This document shows positions 23,515 to 32,878 of a DNA stretch of 64,000 nucleotides, in pieces. Every line of letters begins with the position of its first letter. Positions within the stretch are counted from its first letter, which is position 1. Source of the stretch: Oryzomonas sagensis (GTDB lineage: Bacteria > Desulfobacterota > Desulfuromonadia > Geobacterales > Pseudopelobacteraceae). Both the position numbers and the translations under genes were made by a program. The stretch lies in the NCBI RefSeq assembly GCF_008802355.1, contig NZ_VZRA01000007.1, forward strand, positions 1-64,000. The letters are read 5' to 3'. The notes below the pieces were generated by a model. The model saw nothing but the letters and a program-made list of their open reading frames with translations, was not told the origin of the DNA and did not search any database.

Positions 23515-24702
23515 TCAGGCCAAATCCCGGAACTCTTTCCGGATGAGATCTTCCGAGAGTTCTATGGTCTTCAGCTTTTCCTTGATCCGCAGCGATGTCT
23601 TTCCATCCCGGAACCGGTCATAGGGATTGCCCATTGTCTCCAGGCCGGCCCTGAAATCGTGGGAGAGCGCCCGGCCAATACCTTCTCCGATCGATTCGGT
23701 CGAGGTATCGGCGTCGATCACATTGGCCGCCCGCATCCGCCCCCTCTGGCGTTCGCCGATGTTGACGACCGGCAGCCCGAAGGAGGGTGCCTCAATCAAC
23801 CCGCTCGAAGAATTCCCCAGCATCAGGTCGAGATTTTTCAGGCAGCTCAGGTACTTAAGCTGGCCGAGACTGTCAAAGAGCTTGAACCTGTGCGGGTTTG
23901 CCCTGCAGAATTCCTCAACCCTGGCGTTGATGACGCTGCCGCCCGTATCGGCGTTTGCCTTGGTGAAGACCGCCTTGATGCCCGAGGCTTCGATCGCTGC
24001 GAGCAGATTGTCGATCTGTTCCCGAGCCGTGCCCTGCTCGGTGGTAACCGGATGATAGGTGACAATGGCAACGATCCCTTCCAGCTTGAACCGGAGCGCA
24101 GTTTCCAACTCATTGCGGTTCAACAGGGGCAGCCGGTACAGGGCGTCAAGCCCCGGCGCGCCAAAATTGAAGGTGACATCGGGGTTTTCCCCCATCTGCA
24201 GAATCCGTGTGCGGTAGGTTTCAGTTGCCGGAAAATGGATACTCGCCATCTTGGTCAGGGAATGCCTGAACACCTCGTCAATGGCCCCCTGGCTGGTTTC
24301 ACCGCCATGGATGTGGGCCAGCGGGATGCGGAACACCACTGCCGCAAGGGCAATCGGGACGATCTCGAACCGGTCCCCCAGAAGCACAACGATATCCGGC
24401 CCGATCTCCTTCAAGGCATCGGCAAAGGAGATCATCGCCACTCCCATGGATTTGACGATCCCACTCTCACTGTCGGAGGAGAGCAACATCTCGATCCGCT
24501 TGTCGATGCGAAATCCGTCCTTCTCGATGACATCGGCGGTCATGCCGAATGCGGCCGCAAGATGCATGCCCGTAGCAATGACGCTCAACGACAGATCGGG
24601 ATCATCCTCGATCTCCTTCATGAGCCAGCAGAGCAGCCCGTAATCGGCCCGTGACGTGGTGACGACGCAGATTTTGCGTTTTTTTACGCCAAGTAATGCC
24701 AT
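23515..24702 (-). CDS. legG: Hydrolysing UDP/GDP-sugar 2-epimerase, LegG/NeuC type
   Basis: 395 residues with the GT-B-like epimerase fold. Visible family motifs: VVTTSRADYGLL at the start, VVLLGDRFEIVPIAL (about 105-119), LAHIHGGETSQGAIDE (about 130-145) and GNSSSGLIEAPSFGLPVVNIG (catalytic-loop region near 300). LegG removes the nucleotide and inverts C2 to give 2,4-diacetamido-2,4,6-trideoxymannose, the substrate of LegI. The start overlaps the LegI gene end by 19 bp. The neighbours decide LegG over NeuC. Confidence 0.87.
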   Translation of the reverse strand: MALLGVKKRKICVVTTSRADYGLLCWLMKEIEDDPDLSLSVIATGMHLAAAFGMTADVIEKDGFRIDKRIEMLLSSDSESGIVKSMGVAMISFADALKEIGPDIVVLLGDRFEIVPIALAAVVFRIPLAHIHGGETSQGAIDEVFRHSLTKMASIHFPATETYRTRILQMGENPDVTFNFGAPGLDALYRLPLLNRNELETALRFKLEGIVAIVTYHPVTTEQGTAREQIDNLLAAIEASGIKAVFTKANADTGGSVINARVEEFCRANPHRFKLFDSLGQLKYLSCLKNLDLMLGNSSSGLIEAPSFGLPVVNIGERQRGRMRAANVIDADTSTESIGEGIGRALSHDFRAGLETMGNPYDRFRDGKTSLRIKEKLKTIELSEDLIRKEFRDLA

Positions 24703-25703
24703 TGCAGCACGTCATCCTTTGCAATCGTCTTGTTGACCCTCAACCCGACCAGCTTCTCCATGTCTTTCGGCTGCACACCGTGCCCCGGCCTTTTGACCGT
24801 CAGCTTATCGATAGAGATGATCTCGCCCTCCGCAATCGTTTCCGCAGCCACAACGCTCTTTCGGGCAATATCGATATTCTTCAACTCGCAGGGGGCCGGT
24901 CTCTTGATGCCGTCACCCATGGCCTGCTCGACGTTCCTGATCGCCTGAACCATGCGCATGAAATCCGCCGGATTGAGCGACGCCTTGTGGTCAGGCCCTT
25001 CCATGGCATTGTCCAGGGTAAAATGTTTCTCGATAACCCTGGCACCGAGTGAAACCGCCGCCAGGGGGATCTCGATGCCCGGGGTATGGTCCGAGTAGCC
25101 CACCGCCGCCTTGAAGGCCTCCCGCAGGGTGAGCATGGCGTTCAGGTTGATCTCCCCATAGGGTGCGGGGTACTCGGTGACGCAATGGAGCAGGGTGACG
25201 CAAGGGTTTCCGCACGCCTGGAATATCCCGAGGGCCTCTTCGACCTCGCCCAGGGTGGACATACCGGTGGACAGGATCACCGGCTTCCCCTTTCGCGCGA
25301 TATGTTCCAGCAAAGGATGGTTGGTGATCTCACCCGACGGGACCTTGAAGGTGGACATGCCGAGCGAATCCAAGAGGTCCGCGCTCTCCTCATCGAAGGG
25401 GCTCGACATGAACTCGATGCCGCGCCGGCGGCAGTGGTCGAAGAGCTCCCTGAAATCCCCATCTTTGAGTTCGAGCCTCTTCAGCATCTCGAACTGGGAA
25501 GCCCCTCCCGTTGCGTCGCGCTTCTGGTAGTCCGCCTTTGCCGCGCTCCTGGTAACCAGGTTCTCGGCCTTGAAGGTCTGGAACTTGACGGCATCGGCAC
25601 CGCACAGCCTCGCGGCATCCACAAGCTCTTTGGCGATTTCCGGCGAACCGTTGTGATTCACGCCCGCCTCGGCAATGATATAGGTCCTCTGTTCACGCAT
25701 CAT
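24684..25703 (-). CDS. legI: N-acetylneuraminate-synthase family enzyme, LegI-like
   Basis: 339 residues from MMREQRTYIIAEAG; GAGG lies five nt before this ATG and the TGA of the downstream-listed acetyltransferase gene overlaps it. The TIM-barrel NeuB domain has AEAGVNHNG, DAVKFQTFK, PSGEITNHPLL, ILSTGMST and YSDHTPG; the last ~60 residues form the antifreeze-like SAF domain (RPGHGVQPKD). The enzyme condenses the 2-epimerised diacetamido sugar with phosphoenolpyruvate to give legionaminic acid. All expected motif blocks are intact. Confidence 0.88.
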   Translation of the reverse strand: MMREQRTYIIAEAGVNHNGSPEIAKELVDAARLCGADAVKFQTFKAENLVTRSAAKADYQKRDATGGASQFEMLKRLELKDGDFRELFDHCRRRGIEFMSSPFDEESADLLDSLGMSTFKVPSGEITNHPLLEHIARKGKPVILSTGMSTLGEVEEALGIFQACGNPCVTLLHCVTEYPAPYGEINLNAMLTLREAFKAAVGYSDHTPGIEIPLAAVSLGARVIEKHFTLDNAMEGPDHKASLNPADFMRMVQAIRNVEQAMGDGIKRPAPCELKNIDIARKSVVAAETIAEGEIISIDKLTVKRPGHGVQPKDMEKLVGLRVNKTIAKDDVLQWHYLA

Positions 25704-26329
25704 CCGATCCTCTTCGCGGGGTTGCCCACATACGTCCCCGGGATCGTTATATCCTTTACCACCGTGGAGCCGGCGCCGATCAGGCAATTGGCGCAGATGC
25801 CCACGCCCTGGATGACGTTCGCCCCGGTTCCGATCAGGCTGTTGTCCCCCACGGTTACGCCGCCGCTGAGCGTGGCGCCGGGCGCGATGTGGACGTTATC
25901 CCCGATCCGGCAGTCATGCTCGACCGTGCTGTTCGTGTTGAGGATGCAGGCACGCCCGATCTGCGAGCCGCTGTTGACCACCACCCCGTCCAGGACGGCT
26001 GTTCCGGCACCGAGCCGGACCTCCTCGTTGACGACGGCCTGGGGAGACACCACCGGAGGGAACCCGTAACCGAGCGCAAGGAATTCGTTCTGAAGCCTGA
26101 TCCTCCGGTCTGAAGCGTCGATTTTCCCTATGCCGATAATTGCCCGGCAAGCGGCATCTTTCCGTATCATCTCCGCAAGGATGCCGTCATCACCGAGATA
26201 CGGGGCCCCGAGAATCGGCCCATTGTCCTGCCGGTCCGTATAACCGGCAAGGTCATAGCCGGATTTTTTCAGGACGCAGATCAGGACCTTTGCATGTCCG
26301 CCTCCGCCGATGACGACCAGCCTATCCAT
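25700..26329 (-). CDS. legH: PglD/NeuD-type sugar N-acetyltransferase, LegH-like
   Basis: 209 residues from MDRLVVIGGGGHAKV. The N-terminal Rossmann-like domain binds the nucleotide-sugar, and a hexapeptide beta-helix runs from about residue 90 (VRLGAGTAVLDGVVV to the end). The catalytic His of the family is in NSTVEHDCRIG. It acetylates the 4-amino group produced by LegC. Overlaps on both sides (8 bp with legC, 4 bp with legI) support its place in the pathway. A NeuD-type O-acetyltransferase role is the main alternative. Confidence 0.82.
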   Translation of the reverse strand: MDRLVVIGGGGHAKVLICVLKKSGYDLAGYTDRQDNGPILGAPYLGDDGILAEMIRKDAACRAIIGIGKIDASDRRIRLQNEFLALGYGFPPVVSPQAVVNEEVRLGAGTAVLDGVVVNSGSQIGRACILNTNSTVEHDCRIGDNVHIAPGATLSGGVTVGDNSLIGTGANVIQGVGICANCLIGAGSTVVKDITIPGTYVGNPAKRIG

Positions 26330-27491
26330 GGCGCAACCGCTCGGCCACAAAGGCCACCTCGCCCGCCGTGATACCCGTGCTGCAGGGAATGTTCAACGTT
26401 ATCTCCAGCATCCGGCACGCCTTTTCGATATGATACTGCTGGCAATCGCGGTAGGGGACCTGGAGGTGATTCAGGTGCCAGACGGGTCTCGTCTGGACCC
26501 CCTCCCCCTTCAGGTATGCCATCACTTCCTCCCGGTCCTTCCCGTAGCGGGTGCGGTCGACCTGCAACGCGTACATCCAGTGGTTGTTCCGCGCATACGG
26601 GGGGGCGTCCGCAAGCGTCAGGCCGTCGATGTGGTCTATCGTCTCCTTGTATCTCAGGAAATTTTCCCGTTTCGACTCCAGAAATCCGGGCAAAAGTTCC
26701 AGCTGTGCCACCCCGATTGCGGCCTGGACGTTGGTCAGACGGAAGTTGTAACCGACCTCGTTATGAACATACCTGACCTCATCGTCCTTTGCCTGGGTGG
26801 TCAGGTATCTCGCCCTTTCGGCATATTTGGGAATGCTGGTAACGATCATCCCCCCGCCGCCGGTCGTGATGATCTTGTTGCCGTTGAAGGAAAAACAGCC
26901 CACATCCCCGATGGTTCCCGTATGCTTCCCCGCCAGCACCGGATCGAGATAACGGGTGCCCAGGCTCTCGGTCGCATCCTCGACGATGCCGATGTTGCGG
27001 TCGCGACAGGTAGTCGCAAGTTCATGCATCCTGACCGCATTGCCGAATATGTGGACGGGGATTATGGCGGCAACCCTTCTGCCGGTTCGCTTGTTGTAGG
27101 TAACGCCACGCTGGATTTCCGTCTCGTCCCGCAGAAAATCAAGGGTTTTTTCCACGTCAATGTTGTAGAAATCGTCGCAATCCATGAAGACCGGGGCGGC
27201 GCCCAGGTAGTTCACGGCATTCACCGGGGCGATGAACGTGAGGGTCGGGACGATAACCTCATCGCCGGGGAGCACGCCAACAACCCTGAGCGCCACCTGG
27301 AGCGCCGCGGTCCCGTTGACGCAGGCAACGGCGTGGGGGGAGCCGACGAAGGCGCTGAACTCCTCCTCGAACCGTTCAACGTACTTGCCGGCCGTGGAAA
27401 CCCACCCCGTATCCAGGCACTCCTTGACATAGTTCCATTCATTGCCCTTCAGGGACGGTACTGAGAGCGGTATCATTTTCGGAGTATCCAT
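26322..27491 (-). CDS. legC: PLP-dependent sugar aminotransferase, LegC-like
   Basis: 389 residues from MDTPKMIPLSVPSL, with AGGGGG before the ATG; longer in-frame extension upstream is non-coding in character. DegT/DnrJ/EryC1 fold: GTAALQVALR, DCDDFYNIDV, EDATESLGTRY (cofactor Asp) and CFSFNGNKIITTGGGGM with the Schiff-base Lys. LegC transfers an amino group to the 4-keto sugar made by LegB. It lies 19 nt after legB and overlaps legH. Confidence 0.87.
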   Translation of the reverse strand: MDTPKMIPLSVPSLKGNEWNYVKECLDTGWVSTAGKYVERFEEEFSAFVGSPHAVACVNGTAALQVALRVVGVLPGDEVIVPTLTFIAPVNAVNYLGAAPVFMDCDDFYNIDVEKTLDFLRDETEIQRGVTYNKRTGRRVAAIIPVHIFGNAVRMHELATTCRDRNIGIVEDATESLGTRYLDPVLAGKHTGTIGDVGCFSFNGNKIITTGGGGMIVTSIPKYAERARYLTTQAKDDEVRYVHNEVGYNFRLTNVQAAIGVAQLELLPGFLESKRENFLRYKETIDHIDGLTLADAPPYARNNHWMYALQVDRTRYGKDREEVMAYLKGEGVQTRPVWHLNHLQVPYRDCQQYHIEKACRMLEITLNIPCSTGITAGEVAFVAERLRHG

Positions 27492-27510
27492 GCGCCCCCT
27501 ATAAGATCGT

Positions 27511-28521
27511 TCAGATGTTGTAGATATGCGGTTTGTACAGCTTGAGGTTTTCCGGAAGGGCGAACCACTCGATTGTCCGGGCAAGCCCCCTCCGCAGCCC
27601 TTCGAGGCCGGCGTAGTTCTGTTCATGCCTGAGCAGCCGCCTCGCCTTGGCGGTATCGGCCCAGAGCCTCTCCACCTCGCTCTTTTCGGGCCTGAGCCGC
27701 TCCTCATCGGTGACGATCTCCATGTCAGCCCCCATGATATCGGCAATCATCCGGGCCGTGTCCCCCATGGAGATCTCGTAGTTGCTGCCGATATTGATCA
27801 CCTCACCCACGGCTGCATCGCATTGGGCGACCGCCATGAACCCGGCAACCGTGTCGGTCACGTAGTTGAGGTCGCGCGTCGGATGGAGCGCACCGAGCCT
27901 GATGGTGCGAGCCCCGGACGCAATCTGGGTAATGACCGTCGGCACAAAGGCCCGCGCGGATTGTCTCGGTCCGTAGGTGTTGAAGGGGCGGATTATGGCG
28001 ACCGGCGTTTGAAAGGAATGATAAAAGGACAAGGCGAGGTGGTCGGCGCCGATCTTGGAAGCGGAGTACGGCGACTGGCCCAGGAGGGGATGTTCTTCGG
28101 TTATGGGCACAAAACGGGCCGTGCCGTAAACCTCGCTGGTCGATGTGTGCACCACCTTGGCCACCCCCAACTCGCGAGCGGCCTGAAGGACATTCAGGGT
28201 CCCCTTGATATTGGTGTCGACATAGGTATCCGGCGAATGGTAGGAATAGGGGATCGCTATGAGCGCGGCCAGATGGAGTACGATGTCGCACCCCGTCATG
28301 GCCTGTTTCACCCCGTGGGGGTCACGGATATCGCCGCTAAAGACGTCCAGCGACGTCGACACTTCCGGGGCGAGGCTGTCCAGCCATCCCCAGGAGTTGA
28401 ACGAGTTGTAATACACGAAGGCGCGGACATCGCAGCCGGAGCGCACGAGTTCCTCGGTGAGGTGAGAACCGATAAAACCGTCGGCGCCGGTCACAAGGAT
28501 TTTTTTGTTTCTCAGGTCCAT
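27511..28521 (-). CDS. legB: NAD-dependent nucleotide-sugar 4,6-dehydratase, LegB-like
   Basis: 336 residues, extended SDR. TGADGFIGSHLTEEL binds NAD, HTSTSEVYGTA and YSASKIGADHLALSF give the catalytic Ser/Thr and YxxxK, and RPFNTYGPRQSARAF is typical of the LegB subgroup. It converts GDP-GlcNAc to the 4-keto-6-deoxy intermediate, the first committed step of the Campylobacter-type legionaminic acid route. As first gene of the block it is followed by legC after 19 nt. Confidence 0.87.
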   Translation of the reverse strand: MDLRNKKILVTGADGFIGSHLTEELVRSGCDVRAFVYYNSFNSWGWLDSLAPEVSTSLDVFSGDIRDPHGVKQAMTGCDIVLHLAALIAIPYSYHSPDTYVDTNIKGTLNVLQAARELGVAKVVHTSTSEVYGTARFVPITEEHPLLGQSPYSASKIGADHLALSFYHSFQTPVAIIRPFNTYGPRQSARAFVPTVITQIASGARTIRLGALHPTRDLNYVTDTVAGFMAVAQCDAAVGEVINIGSNYEISMGDTARMIADIMGADMEIVTDEERLRPEKSEVERLWADTAKARRLLRHEQNYAGLEGLRRGLARTIEWFALPENLKLYKPHIYNI

Positions 28522-28574
28522 TGATGCTCTCTTTTCCGTGTCAAGCGTGGCGGCGGACCTGCCCCCGGCGTGCC

Positions 28575-29903
28575 TTACCGGGGCTCCGTGTCCTTAATAT
28601 GTTCGGTTATGACATCGGGCAACCTCTTTGCCTCGCGGCATCGCTTCCCGGCAACGGCCCGTATGGTCGCCCGCAACGCTTCCCCCTGTCGGAGGTACTC
28701 CCGCGCCAATTCAAGTATTTCATCGATCTCCCCGCTGGAGGGGAAGACGGGGAACTCGCGCACATAGTCATACTCGAGGAGCGTCTGCAGGCTGAGCATC
28801 TTGTGGGCGCTGGACCCGAGAAAGATGCACGGCGTTCCACCCAGTGAAGCGAGGATGGTGGGATGGTATCTGCCGGAGATGAAGAGGCGGGCATTTGCCA
28901 GGATCGCGCCCCCCATGAATACCGAGGTATTGACCGGGACAAACCCCACCCCGGCTTCGGCTGCAACCGTCCGGAGAAAGACATCCCCCCCGCAGTTTTC
29001 CGTGAGATACACCGGATACCCCAGTCCCTGAACCTTTTCCAGAAGGCGCGCGAAATGGGGTACTGCCGCTGTTTTGTCTTTCGCGGCCAATGCGCTTCCG
29101 CCGATGCAGATATAGGGTTTGGAGAAATCCAGCCGCCCCAGATTCTGCTTGTTCTCCGGGAAGGGCATGATGAAGTCTCCGTTTGCCGGGATCTGCGAGG
29201 CGCTCTTCTCGATGTACGGATACCAGCTGAAAAGGGAATCGGGGACAAGGCTGCACTCGGCGGCCGGCATCTCCTTCTTCACATAGTCCAGTGACTGGTA
29301 ATCCCGCACAATGACCCCGTTACACCGGGACAGCGTCCTTCGGGCGAATTCCAGGGTCGCATGATTCCGCCCGGTGGTAGGGCAGTCGGAAACGAGTCCA
29401 TTGGCAAAAACCACCTTTTTGTGCAGATGCAGCCCCAACTCGGCCATCCCCAGCAGGAACAGGACTTCCCGGCGCGGCGGGGTGGCAAGCACAAAATCGC
29501 CTTCCCCATGGATGACGAGGAGGTCGGCGTTTTGAGCCTTCTCGTATATCTCCCCGATCTCCCGGTGGGTATCCTTGTAGCGGAGGATATTGGCAACGGT
29601 TTCCACAGGATCATGGGCTATGAAATCCTTGGCCCCGAATAACTCTTCCAGCCGGATATAGTACTCGTAGATCCTTTTTTTGTGCCGGCTTGCACGCAGC
29701 ATCGCAAAGAGCCAGCCATACCCCGGCGGGAGAAGCGTACCGACATATCCGAAGCCGGCAGAGTCCAGTTGGAACGCACTGCCGGGTATGGTATCGCCGA
29801 CCCGGAATCGCTCCGACAATATCTGCAGCAGGGCAATGCTCCCGCCTCGCCCCCCCCAGTTTTGGTATGAACTGTTATCGCCTACCAGCAGAACGTTTGT
29901 CAT
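28575..29903 (-). CDS. Polysaccharide pyruvyl transferase family protein
   Basis: 442 residues from MTNVLLVGDNSSYQNWGG; an in-frame ATG 27 codons earlier precedes the family start and lacks similarity. Features of the family (PF04230, CsaB/WcaK-like): VIHGEGDFVL near 120, RDYQSLDYVK near 200, CIGGSALAAKD, and a C-terminal ISGRYHPTILASLGGTPC block that carries the conserved His and the cofactor-site glycine. Family enzymes put a pyruvate ketal on an exopolysaccharide sugar using phosphoenolpyruvate, adding negative charge. It may use the same PEP pool as LegI. Confidence 0.78.
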   Translation of the reverse strand: MTNVLLVGDNSSYQNWGGRGGSIALLQILSERFRVGDTIPGSAFQLDSAGFGYVGTLLPPGYGWLFAMLRASRHKKRIYEYYIRLEELFGAKDFIAHDPVETVANILRYKDTHREIGEIYEKAQNADLLVIHGEGDFVLATPPRREVLFLLGMAELGLHLHKKVVFANGLVSDCPTTGRNHATLEFARRTLSRCNGVIVRDYQSLDYVKKEMPAAECSLVPDSLFSWYPYIEKSASQIPANGDFIMPFPENKQNLGRLDFSKPYICIGGSALAAKDKTAAVPHFARLLEKVQGLGYPVYLTENCGGDVFLRTVAAEAGVGFVPVNTSVFMGGAILANARLFISGRYHPTILASLGGTPCIFLGSSAHKMLSLQTLLEYDYVREFPVFPSSGEIDEILELAREYLRQGEALRATIRAVAGKRCREAKRLPDVITEHIKDTEPR

Positions 29904-29934
29904 GGATGCTTTCCGCGGGGTGCGCCGCCCGCCG

Positions 29935-31062
29935 TCAGTCAACAAGCCTCCTATAAATTTTAGCGTAGTTCTCCGCCATTGCACGCGCGGAATACGTACC
30001 GACGACTATTTTTTTACATCGGTCAGCCATTTCTGCCGCCAAAGCCTCATCCACCATGACTCTGCCGATGCCTTCCGACAGATCAACGGCACGGGGAGCT
30101 GGCACCAGTATCCCCGCCTTGCCATGCTGCAAGACCTCGGGGACCCCCCCGACACTGGTCGCAACAACCGGCACCCCCGCCTGCATCGCCTCGAGCAGGA
30201 CGAGCGGTAGCCCTTCGGTGAGGGAGGACAACACAAAGACTCTGAAAAACGGCAGATAGTCTCTGGCGTTCTCCCGGTAGCCGGGCATGAGTACCCGGTT
30301 TTCCAAACCGAGTTCCCGCACCTTCCGCTCCAGGTCCTTCCGCAGGTCGCCATCCCCCAGAATCACCAAACGGATGTCCTGACGCCTTTGGGCCAGAATT
30401 GCAACCGCCTCGATCAGCCGGTCAAACCCTTTTTCCCTTGAGAATCGCCCGATGGCGCCAAGGGTATACCCCCCCCGGCAGAAATCCCGTACCTCACGAT
30501 CGAGTCCCTTGCCATCAACGAGGTCAACGGGGTCGCTCGCCAAAGGAATGCCGTTCGTGACCACTTCCATGCGGAGCCTTGGGCGATTCCTCAATTTGGG
30601 ATGGCTTTTCATGGCCTCGTTGACCAGCACGATCCGGTCGATAAAATTCAGGGCAAGCGAATCGAACCATTCGTAGAGCATCATGCGGTTGATCTCGCCC
30701 GTTCCTGTCCAGCCATGTATCGTCGCGATCATGGGGATTTTGCGAATGCTCCGCGGGATAAGCCCAAGGAGGATATTCCCCTTGTAACCATGGGAATGGA
30801 GGAGCGTTGCTTTTTCCCTGCGGGCAAAACGGAGAACCTCAAGGGCACCCACCACATTGGGTCCCGATCTCATGCGGAAAACCTGCACCCGCAAGCCACG
30901 CCGACGGGCCTCTTCTTCAAGCGGCTTGTCGGCAACAGCACGCTCCCCCATGCTGGCCAGGACCGGTTCAAACCCCATCGCGACCTGTTCGCTCATCAGG
31001 TTGAGGAGCATAATCTCGGCTCCGTACAATCCGCCGCTATCAATGACATGCACGATCCTCAT
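29935..31062 (-). CDS. Family 4 glycosyltransferase
   Basis: 375 residues starting MRIVHVIDSGGLYGAEIMLL, the acceptor loop of GT4 enzymes. The donor half has AIGRFSREKGFDRLIEAVA (about 205-223), VILGDGDLR, SSLTEGLPLVLLEAMQAGVP (E..S.....LEAMA-type motif, about 284-303) and VPAPRAVDL. Only one nucleotide separates its ATG from the stop of the upstream GT2 gene. It belongs to the set placed directly after the exosortase block and may add a core sugar. Specificity unknown. Confidence 0.9.
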   Translation of the reverse strand: MRIVHVIDSGGLYGAEIMLLNLMSEQVAMGFEPVLASMGERAVADKPLEEEARRRGLRVQVFRMRSGPNVVGALEVLRFARREKATLLHSHGYKGNILLGLIPRSIRKIPMIATIHGWTGTGEINRMMLYEWFDSLALNFIDRIVLVNEAMKSHPKLRNRPRLRMEVVTNGIPLASDPVDLVDGKGLDREVRDFCRGGYTLGAIGRFSREKGFDRLIEAVAILAQRRQDIRLVILGDGDLRKDLERKVRELGLENRVLMPGYRENARDYLPFFRVFVLSSLTEGLPLVLLEAMQAGVPVVATSVGGVPEVLQHGKAGILVPAPRAVDLSEGIGRVMVDEALAAEMADRCKKIVVGTYSARAMAENYAKIYRRLVD

Positions 31063-31063
31063 C

Positions 31064-32206
31064 TCATCCCTTGCGCGGCGTCCAGACCACCTGTTTTTTC
31101 CCGAGGAGGAATTTGCCGAAAGCGTGTGCCGCGGCCAGGTTAAGCAGGAAAAAATATCTGCTGAACGTCAGGACTCTTCCCCAGACTCCGGCACTCTTTG
31201 TGCGGGGTGCGGCTAAAGCGCCCACATACCCTGCATGCTGCAGCACCAGCATCACCGTATACCCTTCGCCATTCCCCAATAACAGCCAGTTAGTGACATA
31301 GGCAACAAGCAGAAAGCAAAAGCAGAGATAACGCAGTACCTTGTGGGACCAGAGTTGCCAGGCGAAAAGAGGGTTAATCCCCGGCCACAACAACTGCCGC
31401 ATGTCGAAAAGAGCCCAGAACGCACGCAGGGATACCCTGACCCGCATCCGGTACTCGTCGTCCGTATCCTTCAGGCTAGGTTCCCACAGGACGGCCTCGG
31501 GCTCATACACGACCCGATACCCCTGTTGGACGACCTTGAGCGGCTGGACGAAATCCGGCAGTTGATCGGCGTTCATCGGCCGGTAGAGCGTGGCGCGCAC
31601 GGCATCTATCCCACCATCCACCCCGACCACCGAACCGAGCCTGGTCTCGATGGAACGAAGGGCATTCTCATACTTCATATAGGCGCTGCACCCCTCGCCG
31701 ATAGGGGTGCCGTCCGGGTTGGCGTAGATCATCCTGCCGGTAACATACCCCACCTCTTCATCGGCAAAATTCGCCAGCAGCTTGCGTAACGCATCGGGAG
31801 CATAGAGGGAGTTGGCATCGGAAAAGATGATGATATCTCCCTTTGCCAGGGGGACGGCCATATTGAGAGCGCCGGTCTTGCCGGCACGGGGTTCCTGCCT
31901 CAGGAGGCGGACATCGCGGGCGGCGAAGCCTTGCACGACAGCGTCGGTCCGGTCGGTCGACCCGTCCGAGATAACGATGATCTCCAGCTTATCGTGAGGG
32001 TATTCCAATCCGAGCTTATTTTCGATGGTGGTTGCGATGCCCTCCGCCTCGTTGTAGGCCGATATCAGAATCGTGACGGTCGGTTCGAAGGTTTTCTTCT
32101 TGACCGTGCGCTGAAGGCAAGCCGCCAGACCGGCGGCAAGCAAGGGGTAGCCGGCATAGATATAAAAAATGAGTGCCACTGATAAGAAAAAAACCGTTGC
32201 AATCAT
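31064..32206 (-). CDS. Membrane-anchored family 2 glycosyltransferase
   Basis: 380 residues. One N-terminal transmembrane helix (residues 2-22) and about two to three at the C-terminus (about 305-370) flank a cytoplasmic GT-A domain: ILISAYNEAEGI, VISDGSTDRTDAVV, FSDANSLYAPDAL, GVDGGIDAVRA and a late region with RVRVSLRAFWALF. The layout is that of processive or membrane-tethered GT2 enzymes. It is 15 nt downstream of epsI, so it belongs with the exosortase genes. No clear ribosome site was found before the ATG. Confidence 0.88.
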   Translation of the reverse strand: MIATVFFLSVALIFYIYAGYPLLAAGLAACLQRTVKKKTFEPTVTILISAYNEAEGIATTIENKLGLEYPHDKLEIIVISDGSTDRTDAVVQGFAARDVRLLRQEPRAGKTGALNMAVPLAKGDIIIFSDANSLYAPDALRKLLANFADEEVGYVTGRMIYANPDGTPIGEGCSAYMKYENALRSIETRLGSVVGVDGGIDAVRATLYRPMNADQLPDFVQPLKVVQQGYRVVYEPEAVLWEPSLKDTDDEYRMRVRVSLRAFWALFDMRQLLWPGINPLFAWQLWSHKVLRYLCFCFLLVAYVTNWLLLGNGEGYTVMLVLQHAGYVGALAAPRTKSAGVWGRVLTFSRYFFLLNLAAAHAFGKFLLGKKQVVWTPRKG

Positions 32207-32221
32207 CGGCTGCTTTCGCGT

Positions 32222-32878
32222 TTATGATCGAGTGATGTAGCTGTGAAAAACAGGGTAAAAATCTTCAATGAAATCGAACACACGCTTCCGTACCGTCTCA
32301 ATGCTTTCTTCCCCCAGTGGTGCATTGATCCGTACGAAGGCGTTATCTTCACTCCGGCCTGAGAATTTATCCACAACCATGGCAACTTTTTGCGACTGCG
32401 TGCTGTGAACGGCCTTCCCGTTTGCCTGAAACCAATAAACGACGAGTTCCCGGTCCCCCTGATGCTCAGCTATCATATACGAGTATTGGATCGTCAGCTT
32501 CTGCTTGTTTTTCAGGACATACTCTCCGGTGCCGCGATTGCCGATCTGCCACCCCTGCCCCTGAAAGCAGACCAAAGGATCATGGGCCGCTCCGACTTTC
32601 TTTACCGTGCGGTAATACCCGATGTACAGGTTGACGAGCCCTTTGCCGCGGCGGTAGGAGTGATAGAGATAGTCGTCAAGTTTGAGCGCCTCGACGATCG
32701 GTGGGTCCATCGGAAAAGCACGGATCAGTTGCCAGGTGCCGACCGGGGAAATACCCTGTTGCAGCGGTTCCTTCGCCCTATCGGCTGCCCCCGCCTTGAG
32801 ATGCTCCTTGATGACGAACGTGGTACCGGCCAACAATACGATAAGAATTGCCAGCCGTACCGACCTCACCGCTCCCAT
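32222..32878 (-). CDS. epsI: Exosortase-associated protein EpsI
   Basis: 218 residues from MGAVRSVRL; the ATG overlaps the end of the exosortase gene by 13 bp. One N-terminal transmembrane helix (residues about 7-24) places the rest in the periplasm. HDPLVCFQGQGW (about 98-109) is the conserved His-Pro-Cys-Gly-Trp block of the EpsI family, often found fused to or next to XrtA. The C-terminal half has TIQYSYMIAEH and VVYWFQANGK, as expected. EpsI is required for exopolysaccharide production in related loci; its biochemical role is unknown. Confidence 0.88.
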   Translation of the reverse strand: MGAVRSVRLAILIVLLAGTTFVIKEHLKAGAADRAKEPLQQGISPVGTWQLIRAFPMDPPIVEALKLDDYLYHSYRRGKGLVNLYIGYYRTVKKVGAAHDPLVCFQGQGWQIGNRGTGEYVLKNKQKLTIQYSYMIAEHQGDRELVVYWFQANGKAVHSTQSQKVAMVVDKFSGRSEDNAFVRINAPLGEESIETVRKRVFDFIEDFYPVFHSYITRS

